This document shows positions 1-10,640 of a DNA stretch of 64,000 nucleotides, in pieces. The translations under genes were made by a program, and so were the position numbers. How positions within the stretch are numbered: the first letter of the stretch is position 1; each line of letters begins with the position of its first letter. Source of the stretch: Chalara sp. BL73 (taxonomy: Eukaryota > Ascomycota > Leotiomycetes > Helotiales); assembly GCA_918026815.1 (NCBI GenBank), contig CAKJVC010000255.1, positions 1-64,000 of the forward strand. Reading direction: 5' to 3'. The notes under the pieces were generated by a model. The model was not told where the DNA came from, searched no databases, and was given only the letters and a program-made list of their open reading frames with translations.

Positions 1-3000
1 GGTGATGCAACCTTAATTCTTCCACCCCAGGATCTTGAAGAAACCACTATTAAAAGAATCGAAGAAGCTACTCGTAAGATTGGGCAAGCCCTAAATATCA
101 CCGGACCGTACAACATCCAGTTCATCGCGAAGGACAACGAGATCAAAGGTCATCGAGTGTAATGTGCGCGCGTCACGGTCCTTCCCTTTGTGTCTAAAGT
201 TATGGGGGTTGACCTCATTGAAATGGCTACTAAAGCCATCATGGGAGTCCCATTTACGAAGTATCCTCAGCCAGAATTACCACCAAACTGTGTCGGTGTC
301 AAGGCTCCACAGTTCAGTTTCTCCCGTTTGGCTGGGGCTGATCCTATTACTGGTGTTGAAATGGCCTCTACTGGCGAGGTCGCATGTTTCGGTGCCAACA
401 AGTACGAAGCATACCTGAAGGCCGTGATCTCCACTGGCTTTAAGCTACCAAAGCGAAACATTTTGCTTTCTTTTGGTAAACAAAGCGACAAGCTGGAAAT
501 GCTTCCATCTGTTAAACAGCTGCATAAGCTAGATATAAGCTTTTGGAACTTCTGGTACGGCTGATTACTATAAGGATCTACATGGAATCCCCATTCAGTT
601 TCTCGAAATTCTTGGCTCTGAAGAAGATGACCAGAGGTCTGAGTTTTCGTTAACCCAGCACTTGGCAAACAATCTTATCGATCTATATATTAATCTGCCA
701 TCCAGCAATCGCTTCAGGCGGCCAGCAAACTTCCTCAGTAAAGGATATCAGTCCCGAAGAATGGCTGTTGACTACCAAACACCATTAGTCACCAACGTCA
801 AAAACGCAAAGATCCTTATCGAGGCAATCGTTCGCCACTTTGATCTTGAGATAAGCAGTATTGACGCACATACAAGCCATCGAACCGTGGTCTTGCCTGG
901 TTTGATCAACATTTCAGCATTTGTGCCCGGTGTTGCTACAAGAGGAAGCCAAGATTTCCAGATAGTGACCAACGCATCCATTGCTGCTGGTTTCACCATG
1001 ATCCGGGTAATGCCTCTTGGACTTGATGGCTCTCTAACTGATACTCGCGCGCTCAAAGCCGCTCAGGCTAATAGCAAACGTGGTGCGAATTGCGACTACA
1101 ACTTTTCTGTTGCGGCAACTTCTGAGAATGCTGATCAAATCAGCCAATTGACCGGTGAGGTTGGATCACTATTCATCCCATTCAACCATCTTTCGGACAA
1201 CATCAGCAAGGTGGCTGCTGTAACAGCGCATTTTGAGGCATGGCCCAACTTCAAGCCCATAGTGACTGATGCTAAGATGACCGATCTTGCTTCTATTCTC
1301 CTGTTAGCCAGCCTACATAACAGAAGAATCCATGTCACCAACGTAACAACCAGGGATGATATTAAGTTGATTTCGCTAGCTAAGCAAAAAGGTTTGAAGG
1401 TCACTTGCGATGTCTCCGTTTATTCTTTGTTCCTTTCTCAGGATGATTTTCCAGAAGCCAAGGTCTTGCCCACAGCCGCAGATCAGATTGCACTCTGGGA
1501 ACAATTAGAGACCATCGATATCTTCTCGGTTGGAAGTCTGCCGTACCAGCTTGCCCACATTGCGAAGCAAACGCCTAATCCTGCTGTTGGTATTGCTGAT
1601 ACATTACCACTGCTCTTCTCTTCAGTAGCCGACGGTAGATTGACTATTGAGGATATCAAGCTCCGTCTGCACGACAATCCAAAGGAGATCTTTGAGCTTC
1701 ATGACCAGGTCGGAGCATCAGTCGAGGTTGAAATAGATCGTCCTTACACCCTCTCAGCTTCCCCGACCTGGTCTCCAATCGCAGGAAAGCTCATGCGTGG
1801 CGCAGTGCAACGAGTTATCTTCCAAGGCAAGACAACCTGCTTAGACGGCCAACCACTCCCAGATATCCTTGATGGCAAAGACATGTCCTCCCATCTTATC
1901 GACTCCCATCTCGCCACACCTATGTCACCTGCTATCAAAGCAATGGGGTCTCCACGCATCCTGCCTAGTCCTGAGGTTTCTGCCCGGGATCGTTTCAGCT
2001 CAGTAGACTATTCTATTCGACCCTCCTCCCGTGGGCGGCTTCTTGAAAGCGCCGTCCCCGAAGGGCCAAAGCGCTCTCTTCTCTCTCAGGAATCCACTCC
2101 GTTATACCCGCAACCAACTATCTCGCCATCGCTTCAGACCCTTCTTGGCAGTTCTCCTTTCAAGAATCATCACATTCTGTCCGTAAATCAGTTCACGCGA
2201 CAGGACCTGCACCATCTATTTACCGTCGCCCAAGAAATGCGTCTTGGTGTTCAGCGCGAGGGCGTTCTATCGATACTACAAGGGAGGTTGCTCTGCACAA
2301 TGTTCTATGAGCCATCGACAAGAACCTCCGCCTCCTTCGATGCTGCCATGCAACGCCTCGGCGGCCGCACAGTCGCAATCGCTACCTCGCATTCCTCGAC
2401 CGTGAAGGGCGAGACACTAGCCGACTCGATTCGCACACTTGCCTGCTACGGCGACGCTGTCGTCCTCCGGCACCCAGACGAGTCCAGCGCTGACACTGCC
2501 GCCAAGTACTCCCCTGTACCAATTATCAATGGCGGAAACGGTAGCAAGGAACACCCTACGCAGGCATTTTTAGACCTCTTCACCATCCGAGAGGAACTCG
2601 GCACTGTGACGGGTCTGACCATAACATTTGTCGGCGACCTGCGCTACGGCCGTACAGTACACTCTCTTGTCAAACTCCTCCAATACTACGACGTTGAGAT
2701 CCAGCTCGTCTCGCCTTCTTTCCTGTCACTCCCCGACGAGATCATCTCCCTTATTAAATCCAGACCCGGTGCAAGGCTCACCATCTCTTCAGAGCTGACT
2801 CCAGAGATTGTCGCTCGTTCCGATGTTCTATATTGTACACGCGTGCAAAAGGAACGATTTGAGGATCTGGCGGAATATGAGAGGTTGAAGGATAGCTTCA
2901 TCGTGAACAATAAGACGCTGAAAGCGGCAAAAGCGCATATGGTGGTTATGCACCCTCTGCCTCGCAACAACGAGATTGATACAGAAGTCGACTTTGATCA

Positions 3001-3131
3001 GCGAGCTGCATATTTTAGACAGGTTTGTTTTTCTACCTTCCCGTGGCTAAAAACTTGTTGCTAACGAACTGAAGATGAAATATGGCTTGTACTGTCGCAT
3101 GGCGCTATTGGCTCTGGTCATGGCTCCATAG
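1..3131 (+). CDS. URA2: URA2/pyrABCN multifunctional pyrimidine protein (CPSase-ATCase), 3' part, frame-broken near 5' edge
   Basis: This is the carboxyl part of the fungal CAD-like enzyme that makes carbamoyl phosphate and then carbamoyl aspartate, the first steps of UMP synthesis. The order is the end of the CPSase large subunit (to about base 600), a dihydroorotase-like domain that is inactive in fungi (about 750-1800), a linker, then aspartate transcarbamoylase (about 2150-3131) with the signatures [20 protein letters not shown] and [10 protein letters not shown]. One intron is clear at 3023-3074 (GT..gctaac..AG); the last exon runs 3075-3131 and ends in TAG. The gene starts outside the window. 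Between 148 and 544 the frame breaks: an extra G at 148/149, one T too few at 187-189, one G too few at 532 and one T too few at 541-544. All later sequence is clean and strongly conserved, so either the sequence is wrong here or this copy is damaged. Confidence 0.9.
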
Positions 3132-6128
3132 AAACAGAAAGATCTATGCACAAAGTATATATAGATAGCTACATCTACAGATTGGAGTTTGGTTTGGAGA
3201 AGAAAATTTGGCATTATTTACATTCATGGGGGAGGGAGGGGAAACTTTTTCATGGAGATTTGCATGTTGATAGAATTTTTGCATCGCACTATAAGGAATA
3301 ACCGTAAAGACCAGGTCGCCGTCACCGGCATGTATTATATGAACGAGATAATGTATTATGTTTAAGACGTTTGTATGATGGCGTTCTGTATATGTATATC
3401 TGTATGTGTGTCACGTGTAGATCTCTTCCTCCACGGCAGCCTTGAATTTCAGGTTCACGAAGGTAGAGCTGTAGCTATTGCCAGCTACAACAAGCTATCG
3501 AAATAAACAAACCACCTGTCTCAATTGCTTATTAACATTCATACTAACCTGTGCCTAGTTTTCATACTGAATCTACATCCGAGTTCTATCGATCTCATCC
3601 CATTTTCATCCTGATCTCAGATCTCAACAATCTTCCCCATATGCGGCTCCACTTTAAGCACATCAACAACCTCGCTCTTCACGTACAGAACGTCGATCAC
3701 AAGATCCAATTTGTGTTCTGATCATTTCTGTTTCTTCTGGAAGAAGTCGAAAATATGAGATCAATGAAATCTATCAAGTCAACGGATCGAGGAGGAGTAG
3801 ATAAATGGGGCAAGAAAGAGACAAATAAAAATACAAACCTTCATCCCCATAATCCGAAGTTCAAAAATCTTATTCTTTTAAAATTGCATGTGCAGGCCAT
3901 GAAAGCAGGCCCGTGTTTGCCTGCCCGCTCATGACGTGAAAGGGGCGGTATATCCAAGCTTTTTGTGATCTCCAGCATCAAGCTTTGAGGATTCGGAGGA
4001 GAGGAGATAAAAAGGGTCATGGATGAAAATGGTAGAGACGTGATGTTTTGCTGATGTAGTGCTGATGTAGGAATCCGCTCGGAATCACCCGGAGATCTGG
4101 GACTTGAGAGAGGGTCCGGGATTGTTAGGCGAGGTGGAGAAAGGGGTTGGAGGATTTGAACGGAGTTTGGAAGCGGCGTTGGGGTGTCGTGGGTCTGGTG
4201 GGTTGATAGTTAGGTATCTGTAGAGGCTTTGGGATGGCGCTTTGAGAGTTTGGAGTTAGGTTGAGGTGGTTAGGACGGCTTGTGAGTGAGTAACTTGGCG
4301 ACTAATAATTTGGCTGGTGGTGCTAGATTCCTATGCTTTCTTGTGCCGCTCTTCATTGCTCTTCTCCATAGGACATCCAGAACACAGGAAAGTCCTAAAA
4401 ACCGGTTGCTTACTGAATATAAGCTCAACCAATTGATAAAACCACTATGAGATTAGTCTCTTGTCTGCGCCGTTCGATCGAGTCAAATGCGAGTAGCATA
4501 ATGTCACCTTCATACCTGCGCTCTTCGCCAGACCCTAAAACTGCATGGAGAAAGTATCCACTGTAGATTTGGTACCAAGGCGACTGTCTAGCTCCGAGAG
4601 CTGTCTCAGATCTTGTTGGTCAGCCCTGAGAATATTTTCAAGAATAAGCTCCTTTAAACTGTGGAAGTGCAAGCGAGGACGCAAGGAGTGCTTTGCTCGA
4701 GAATAACCCGATGCAGGGTAAGCACCATCCACCAGGAGATTTGGAGACTTATATAACCGCTCAGCCATGTTCAATTTCATCGTCAACACGCGAAACGGAT
4801 CTCGCATAACCATCAAATCTTGCGGAACATAACTTCTGTTGTGCAATCTCAATCCACCGTCGCGACAATCAGTGGACAAGCCTCATTCACCATTGCTGCT
4901 TTTTTTCTCGAAATGTGGAAGGCTATGAATAATAGTAGGCAAGAACTAGCATATTAGTTGGATGGGGCGAGAGTTGTGAGTCTGCAGATAATACGTAGGA
5001 CGGAATACAGCCTTGGCTGTGAACGCAGTGGACGAACTATACACGAAGAAATGCTCAAATTAAAAGCTATTCGTAAATGAAAGGCTTTGTTAAGGCGCCT
5101 GGATCTATGCAACCGCGACCACCAAGCTCCTTTCAACTTTGCGTGGTCAACACACTAGAACAGAAACTAAAACTTCTGTAGATTTTCAGCCGAAAAAAGT
5201 AAATATTTGCGAAAAGATTGCGTTCGCCGTGCTGCCAGTGACTATTTCTGGAGTCTTGCGAAAAAGAAGCTGGACGCGGTCTTATATTCTTATATCAAGC
5301 CGTTGGGTTTTTGACATGTTCGAAAAGCTTTTGCCGAATGGCTATACCTACTGATTACTAGAGGCATTCTCACATGATTTGGACCCTTCATTATATCTTT
5401 AGCTATATAGAATTGGTGAGTATGGCATGATTATGTAGGTGTTGATCTGGCAGCAAGTAGTACTGATGTGTCGTAGCAAATCGATGGCAATTAGAAGCAT
5501 TCGGCGGACATACAGCTAATAGGGCTTCCCTTGATTACAATGCGGTTATATTGGATATTCGTAGGAGGAATACACTGCCAATTTGAAGTAAACCGGAAAA
5601 TGCATGGAGGTTTTGTTCAAAAACCATGTGCTTGTAGCATGACTGTTGAGGCCTCTATTACATTAGCAAGTAGCGCTTCCATTTTATCTGGATCATTGAA
5701 TGTGCTTATAATTGAGCCAAATGATATCCAATCCAAGTTCCATCGAACACAGCTCCATCGGTCATTTTATAAGCCTCTGGAATAGCCGTATTTATCAGAT
5801 TTTGGAGCTGTTTGGACAGTCATCTTCAACATGATTTACATTTTTCGCTCAGGACTAGCACTCGATTGTAAAAGAAATATCAGAACATGCGCATCTTAAA
5901 ATTGGCAATTGAGAACGACTCGGGTGCCTCGTTGTATTTTCATTGCTGCATTAGAGCCATCAAGGAGACTGATGATGTTCCTCATCGTTGTGGCTCAGCC
6001 ACATTGCATTGTTGGAGCCTCAGGCAAAGACTCATTCAGCTTGCCACACATTATACCCCTAAGCCTCATCCTTTGCTTCTAAGCTTTTAATAGCCGGTTT
6101 CAACCGCAGCAGTGCAATCCTGTCGGAC
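3132..6128. other. Gene-poor stretch, 3 kb
   Basis: I see no long, conserved reading frame here. A short minus-strand stretch at 3617-3717 looks coding (listed separately). The sequence TGCTGATGTAG occurs twice in tandem near 4050-4070. A 114-codon minus-strand frame at 4535-4879 lacks an ATG near its start and matches no family I know. Confidence 0.5.
3617..3717 (-). CDS. Possible terminal exon of an unrecognised minus-strand gene
   Basis: Read on the minus strand, this stretch follows a plausible acceptor (atgatcag) and gives a 32-residue open frame ending KVEPHMGKIVEI-stop, preceded by LDLVIDVLYVKSEVVDVL. The hydrophobic/charged alternation looks like real protein rather than chance. Upstream, a GATGAAG/gtttgt donor near 3838 could join it to another exon, but I cannot complete a gene or name the family. 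It would lie tail to tail with URA2. Confidence 0.3.
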
Positions 6129-6213
6129 GGACAGGCTGTGACGGCAGCGCATTGATTACTCTCTGAAAAATAGTGCCGGAGAGCAATCAATGCGCTGCTG
6201 TCGCAACCTGTCC
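6129..6213. repeat. Near-perfect 36-bp inverted repeat (hairpin) with 13-nt loop
   Basis: The left arm at 6129-6164 and the right arm at 6178-6213 are reverse complements at 31 of 36 positions. All five differences are transitions, and three of them would still pair as G-U in RNA. The loop is 6165-6177. No protein frame spans it. It could be a small inverted-repeat element or a fold-back transcript. Confidence 0.75.
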
Positions 6214-7048
6214 TCGCATCCCATAGTAGAGAGCTACAGATATCTCCAGCTAATTCTACATGAAGTACTAAGATAGGACTGACCAGAGACTATGAATCGA
6301 GAACAACTGAATCTTACAGCTCATGGGACTGAGCATTGAGCGTACGTTAGAACACCTTTTATGCGCAGGCTGAGCTCATTTGCTTCGTAAATCGGGGTAA
6401 TTAGTCCTAGCTGACATTGATACAGGATTTCCCGCGTATCCTGATATTTACGAGCATGCTCCCATGCGTTCATAAGCCTATCATACTTGATCTTGCGTGT
6501 AGACTCACCAGGATTTGGTACAGCCTCATCACGTGACCTAAGATTTATTACAATTGCCACCCAGTACCTGAAATACGAACGATCTTATGTCTTGCATGAT
6601 CGGCGTTAAGGTTGATTAAAGATGACGGGGCGAGAATCCTGGTGGCACCATGACGGGGCTTAAGCTTAACCATATGTCAGGCTAGCTTCATCCAACGATC
6701 TTCAGCCCCGCATTCCTCACAGTTTATAGCAAATAACACCGGCGTGACCTTTAGCATATCTTCTGTATCCCAGATCTACTCGGTATAGATAGATATGCCA
6801 AGCTTACGGCTTTCGTTTCAGTCGCTCCTCCACTCCTTCTCCGGCCCCAAACTACTCAGCACAATTAGCCTAACCTTTACATGGTGTTTTTGAGTCTCGA
6901 CTAAAGGATCTCTGTAAGCAAGTGCCGGAAAGCGTGTCTTGTGCGTAATTATCTGTTGAGGATCGTTGAGCCTCCTCCTCATGAAGACAGCAGCCTCTGA
7001 TCCTCTCTATTCTAGGACATCTCATGCTCTGGATAATGGATGAAAAAG
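6214..7048. other. Intergenic, no gene seen
   Basis: I see no supported gene. The 79-codon minus frame at 6321-6560 has no recognisable features. The right end is the promoter of the secreted-protein gene at 7202. Confidence 0.5.
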
Positions 7049-7054
7049 TATATA
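7049..7054 (+). promoter_or_regulatory. TATA-like element for the small secreted protein gene
   Basis: TATATA lies about 150 bases before the ATG at 7202. It is followed by a leader rich in CAA/CAT repeats (about 7080-7140), an unstructured leader type common in highly translated fungal mRNAs. Confidence 0.5.
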
Positions 7055-7201
7055 GGCAGCTTGAAATTCGACTCTGTGAACATCATTCTCATCATCAACA
7101 ACAACATCCACTACAACAACAATCAACAACACTTTCAACGTCTCTCTTCATCTTCAAGCCTTCCAATTTTCTCTTTCTTCAACCAAATCAAAATCGCAAA
7201 A

Positions 7202-7693
7202 ATGGTTTCATTCACCTACATCGTCGCTACTGCTACCTTGGTCTCCACCATCACCGCCGCGCCATTGGCAATGGTTGCAGCAAACGTTGTTGGTGGTGCT
7301 CTCGCCGGCCGTGACCAGATTTTCGAGGCCCGCGACACATTCGATCTCTACACCCGCGATCCCGCAAAGGAGAAGCCAGCCAAGCCTGCTACTAACGAGC
7401 CCAAGAAGAGCCAAACCAGTGGAGTCAAGAAGAACAAGGACACCGTCACACCACACTTCAAGAACTGCGCATCTCAACTCAAATCCAAGAAGCCAAAGGT
7501 TCAAAAGCTGCCAGGACAGATCGTCAACATTGATGGTCTTCCTCCGGTGTGCATGACCGCTGTCAAGACCTGGAACGCTCGCCCAGATATCAAAGCCCAG
7601 CAGGCCAAGCAGGGTGTGGCTAAAATCACTGGTCCTAATTCCGTCACTCTCACCAAGATGCCTGCCAAGGTTGTTGACATGCTCGATGGTTAG
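7202..7693 (+). CDS. Small secreted protein, effector-like
   Basis: This is a 163-residue protein with a clear signal peptide (MVSFTYIVATATLVSTITAAP), so it should enter the secretory pathway. The mature part is basic and rich in Lys, Pro and Thr, with a KEKPAKPATNEPKKSQTSG low-complexity segment, and has only two cysteines (contexts NCASQ and PVCMT), which could form one disulphide. The ATG at 7202 is chosen because it has a good context (cgcaaaATGG) and begins the signal peptide; the frame is open 162 bases further upstream but that part is the transcribed leader. I recognise no enzyme domain. Family and function are unknown; a secreted effector or cell-wall-associated protein is an inference from size and signal peptide only. 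Confidence 0.75.
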   Translation: MVSFTYIVATATLVSTITAAPLAMVAANVVGGALAGRDQIFEARDTFDLYTRDPAKEKPAKPATNEPKKSQTSGVKKNKDTVTPHFKNCASQLKSKKPKVQKLPGQIVNIDGLPPVCMTAVKTWNARPDIKAQQAKQGVAKITGPNSVTLTKMPAKVVDMLDG

Positions 7694-8516
7694 AGCATTC
7701 ATCCTGTACTTGTTAGTATTTTTTCATATTTCGAGCTGGTTTTGAGTTGTACCCCTTGCTTTACGACGGAGTTTTGGAGTTTGGACAAAAAAAAATGAAA
7801 TGGAAAGGGAAAGCGAGCAACGGGCTTCGCAAACCAAAAAGTGGTGCAAAAATGGTTGTTTATAGACTTGGGTAAAAGCTGAATTTCATTGATCATTTAA
7901 ACTTATTCCCTCTCTCTTTGCATTCACAAGATTTGACCCGCATTCTGTTATTCTGTTATAAGCAAAATTAGGTCATACATGAAAGCAGTCCCAAAAAATT
8001 CTGCTTCTAAACTAATATCTTTCGAATCGAGCCGAGTTTTTTCACAGTCTCTTCTCCCCAGTGCCCTATTTAGGTGATATATCCTTGCTGATCGATATAT
8101 ATAAGAAAGGCTCTAGAACCGTTAAAATCCCAAAATAGCTTAGCTATTCACGTGTATCCAGGAATCTATACAGTCACGTGATATAAACAAATAGGCTTCA
8201 TTTGAACGATATAAACGCGAACCTACTTGTAAAAGTCTATCTTCTTTCAGCTCATATCAACTCGGCAGAATATGGAGGCTTATTCTAGCAGCTTCTGATC
8301 TTTCTGTCGAGTGTTTGCAAATGATAATCGCCATCAGCCAATCAGAGGTGTTGGGTCCATCCATTGAGGCTGAGCAGATGCCATGTTCAGTGACAACTGC
8401 TCAAGACTCAGCACATTTACACCAAGATAGCAGCACCTCAATACTATCCTAAAACCTTGAGAATGGATTCCCTCCATGCCTCCGATTCAAGCCCTTGATG
8501 ACAACTATTCAAGGTT
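7694..8516. other. Intergenic, no gene seen
   Basis: This holds the 3' region of the secreted protein gene and the promoter of the HET gene. I see no conserved frame. Confidence 0.5.
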
Positions 8517-10640
8517 ATGCCACGTTTTACACATTTCGTAGCCTTGCGCAAAAGCGCCACAGACTCTTCTGCAACTTCCTTATCTTCCAACCACTTCCCG
8601 GCCGGTAGTTCTCAGGTTCCTGAGATCATCCTTCCTGATGATTGGAATGTAGACTCAGGAACTAGGTGTATCTGGACGGAGCCAGGAAAAGGCAAGTGCG
8701 ATGTCTGCGGTTGGACAGGACAGCCCTCTAAGATCCAGTTGCCTAGTGGTTTTCTTAACAATATCCTGAAATTACGGACATCTGGGGAAAGTGGATGCAT
8801 CAGATGCCGACTAATGACACTCATGTTCGACGCACTCCACATCCAGATCAGTCCTCGCTCGGACATCTACCAAACCTCCTCGAGCGAGTATAATATTCGT
8901 GCATCAACGTCATCATGGAGAAGCATGTCGATATTCACAACTGCATGCGACAAACCTCCGCCTTGTGGCATTATTACTCGATCCCTTCTAGATCAAGAGA
9001 CGACGAGCCAGCAGTCTCTTCAATGGGCACAGAAACAGATTTCTTCTTGCATTACATCGCATGAGCAATGCCATATTACAGGGTCGGATTTCTTGCCAAC
9101 GCGACTGATTTGTGTGATGCCTCTCAATCAGGATGGGGATGTTGTCCTCGTTGATGGCTCAATGATACCGCAAGACGCTAGATACTGTGCATTAAGCTAT
9201 TGCTGGGGGCGCGTCGAGCCTGGTTGCAAGACTACTGCTTCTACTTTGGCTGACAGGAAAACATGTATCTCTTGGAAAAGTCTGACTAAGACGTTCCAGG
9301 ACGCGATCATGATCACAAGACAACTAGACGTCCCGTATTTGTGGATCGACAGTATGTGTATCATGCAAAACGATGAGGCTGATTGGCTACACGAAGCAGG
9401 CAAGATGTTCAATGTGTATCTGAATTCATTTGTGACTATTGGAGCCATCTCAGGAAAAGATAGTAACGCAGGGCTTTGGGGAAGGAGCGTTGATAGGGAT
9501 CCAAAACTAATCGCAACTCTCCGTCTTCGTGGAAAGGCATGGCCATTATATATACGACAACAGCATTTACCATTCTACGAATGGCGTGAGAAGTCTTATT
9601 TCTCTTCAGAATACTACCCACTTTTTGGAAGGGCTTGGGCTTATCAGGAACGCTTGATCTCGCCAAGAGTTCTCTTGTTTTCAGACAGCGAGCTGGCTTT
9701 CCAGTGCATCAGCAAGGTTTCCTGTCAATGTGGTGCAGACAATAGTGCTATGGCGCAGAAGGCTAACCGGAAGTCCCAGTTTTTTAAAAGTTTAAATGGA
9801 AAGCGAGAAGAGAAGGTGCTATCACCTAGGAGGATCTTTGAGAATGATGACGATAGAGGAAATATGAGACAGATTGAAGAGAACAGTCTAGAATCTTCTT
9901 GGAGAGATATTGTAACCTACTATTCAGGACTACATTTGAGCAATGAGCGCGACAGACTTGTTGCAATAGGTGCAGTTGCTGAACAGGTTCACCTCGCTCG
10001 TTTGAATGAGAAATATCTTGCGGGCCTTTGGTCAGGCTCGCTGCTCAAAGACTTACTATGGCAATCCAGTCAAGTTATAGATAAAGTCGACAATGAACCT
10101 TCTTGGTCATGGTCCTCATGGAAGTTCGCAGATAAGGACAAGAATGTTTCATACCCCCCATCTATCTCGATGCCAGATTTCGAAGGGCTTTCAAGGATTA
10201 TAGAGGCAACTTGTCAGTACACAGAGGGCAATCAATTTGGTGTACTCGTTAGCAGCAAGTTGGTTCTTCGGGGCCGCCTCCTAAAGTGCCGATCGCTTCA
10301 GCAGTACAATTTTCCCAAAAGGCTTATCTTCAGCAGTTGGGGTTTTATGAAACTGGGTCTTGGACATAGGACATTTCTTACAATAAATACCCCGTTGCTC
10401 TCCCGCAATCCTTGGCTCCGAAAATTTTATATGCTTGAGATCGCGGCTGATGCTGTGCAAGTATCAAAACGGACCATTTGGTGGTATTTGATTCTACTAC
10501 CATTAGATCTTGGAAATAAGAAATTCACTAGAATCGGCATGGCGACTATGCACTTAGGTGGTAATAATCACAAAGTAGTACGAGCTGCGTGGAGATATAT
10601 GACAACACGCAGTGAGATCACGACATTGGAGATCGTGTGA
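8517..10640 (+). CDS. HET-domain (heterokaryon incompatibility) protein
   Basis: This is a 707-residue intronless frame. The N-terminal part carries two CxxC pairs (CDVCGW, CIRCRL), an arrangement often seen ahead of HET domains. The HET domain follows from about residue 220 to 320, with its usual landmarks: the LSYCWG block (CALSYCWGRV), the block WIDSMCIMQND, and a glycine-rich GLWGRS segment. Further on, YFSSEYYPLFGRAWAYQERL matches the W-x-x-QE-R-L block that ends the module. HET proteins trigger growth arrest or cell death when unlike strains fuse, and probably act in other recognition responses. The partner is not evident here: no NLR or prion-like gene is adjacent. The C-terminal 300 residues are unassigned. 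The start ATG is the first in frame. Confidence 0.9.
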   Translation: MPRFTHFVALRKSATDSSATSLSSNHFPAGSSQVPEIILPDDWNVDSGTRCIWTEPGKGKCDVCGWTGQPSKIQLPSGFLNNILKLRTSGESGCIRCRLMTLMFDALHIQISPRSDIYQTSSSEYNIRASTSSWRSMSIFTTACDKPPPCGIITRSLLDQETTSQQSLQWAQKQISSCITSHEQCHITGSDFLPTRLICVMPLNQDGDVVLVDGSMIPQDARYCALSYCWGRVEPGCKTTASTLADRKTCISWKSLTKTFQDAIMITRQLDVPYLWIDSMCIMQNDEADWLHEAGKMFNVYLNSFVTIGAISGKDSNAGLWGRSVDRDPKLIATLRLRGKAWPLYIRQQHLPFYEWREKSYFSSEYYPLFGRAWAYQERLISPRVLLFSDSELAFQCISKVSCQCGADNSAMAQKANRKSQFFKSLNGKREEKVLSPRRIFENDDDRGNMRQIEENSLESSWRDIVTYYSGLHLSNERDRLVAIGAVAEQVHLARLNEKYLAGLWSGSLLKDLLWQSSQVIDKVDNEPSWSWSSWKFADKDKNVSYPPSISMPDFEGLSRIIEATCQYTEGNQFGVLVSSKLVLRGRLLKCRSLQQYNFPKRLIFSSWGFMKLGLGHRTFLTINTPLLSRNPWLRKFYMLEIAADAVQVSKRTIWWYLILLPLDLGNKKFTRIGMATMHLGGNNHKVVRAAWRYMTTRSEITTLEIV

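Noticed and set aside
4535..4879. 114-codon minus-strand frame
   Set aside because: Begins at TTG, has no recognisable motif and no partner exons.
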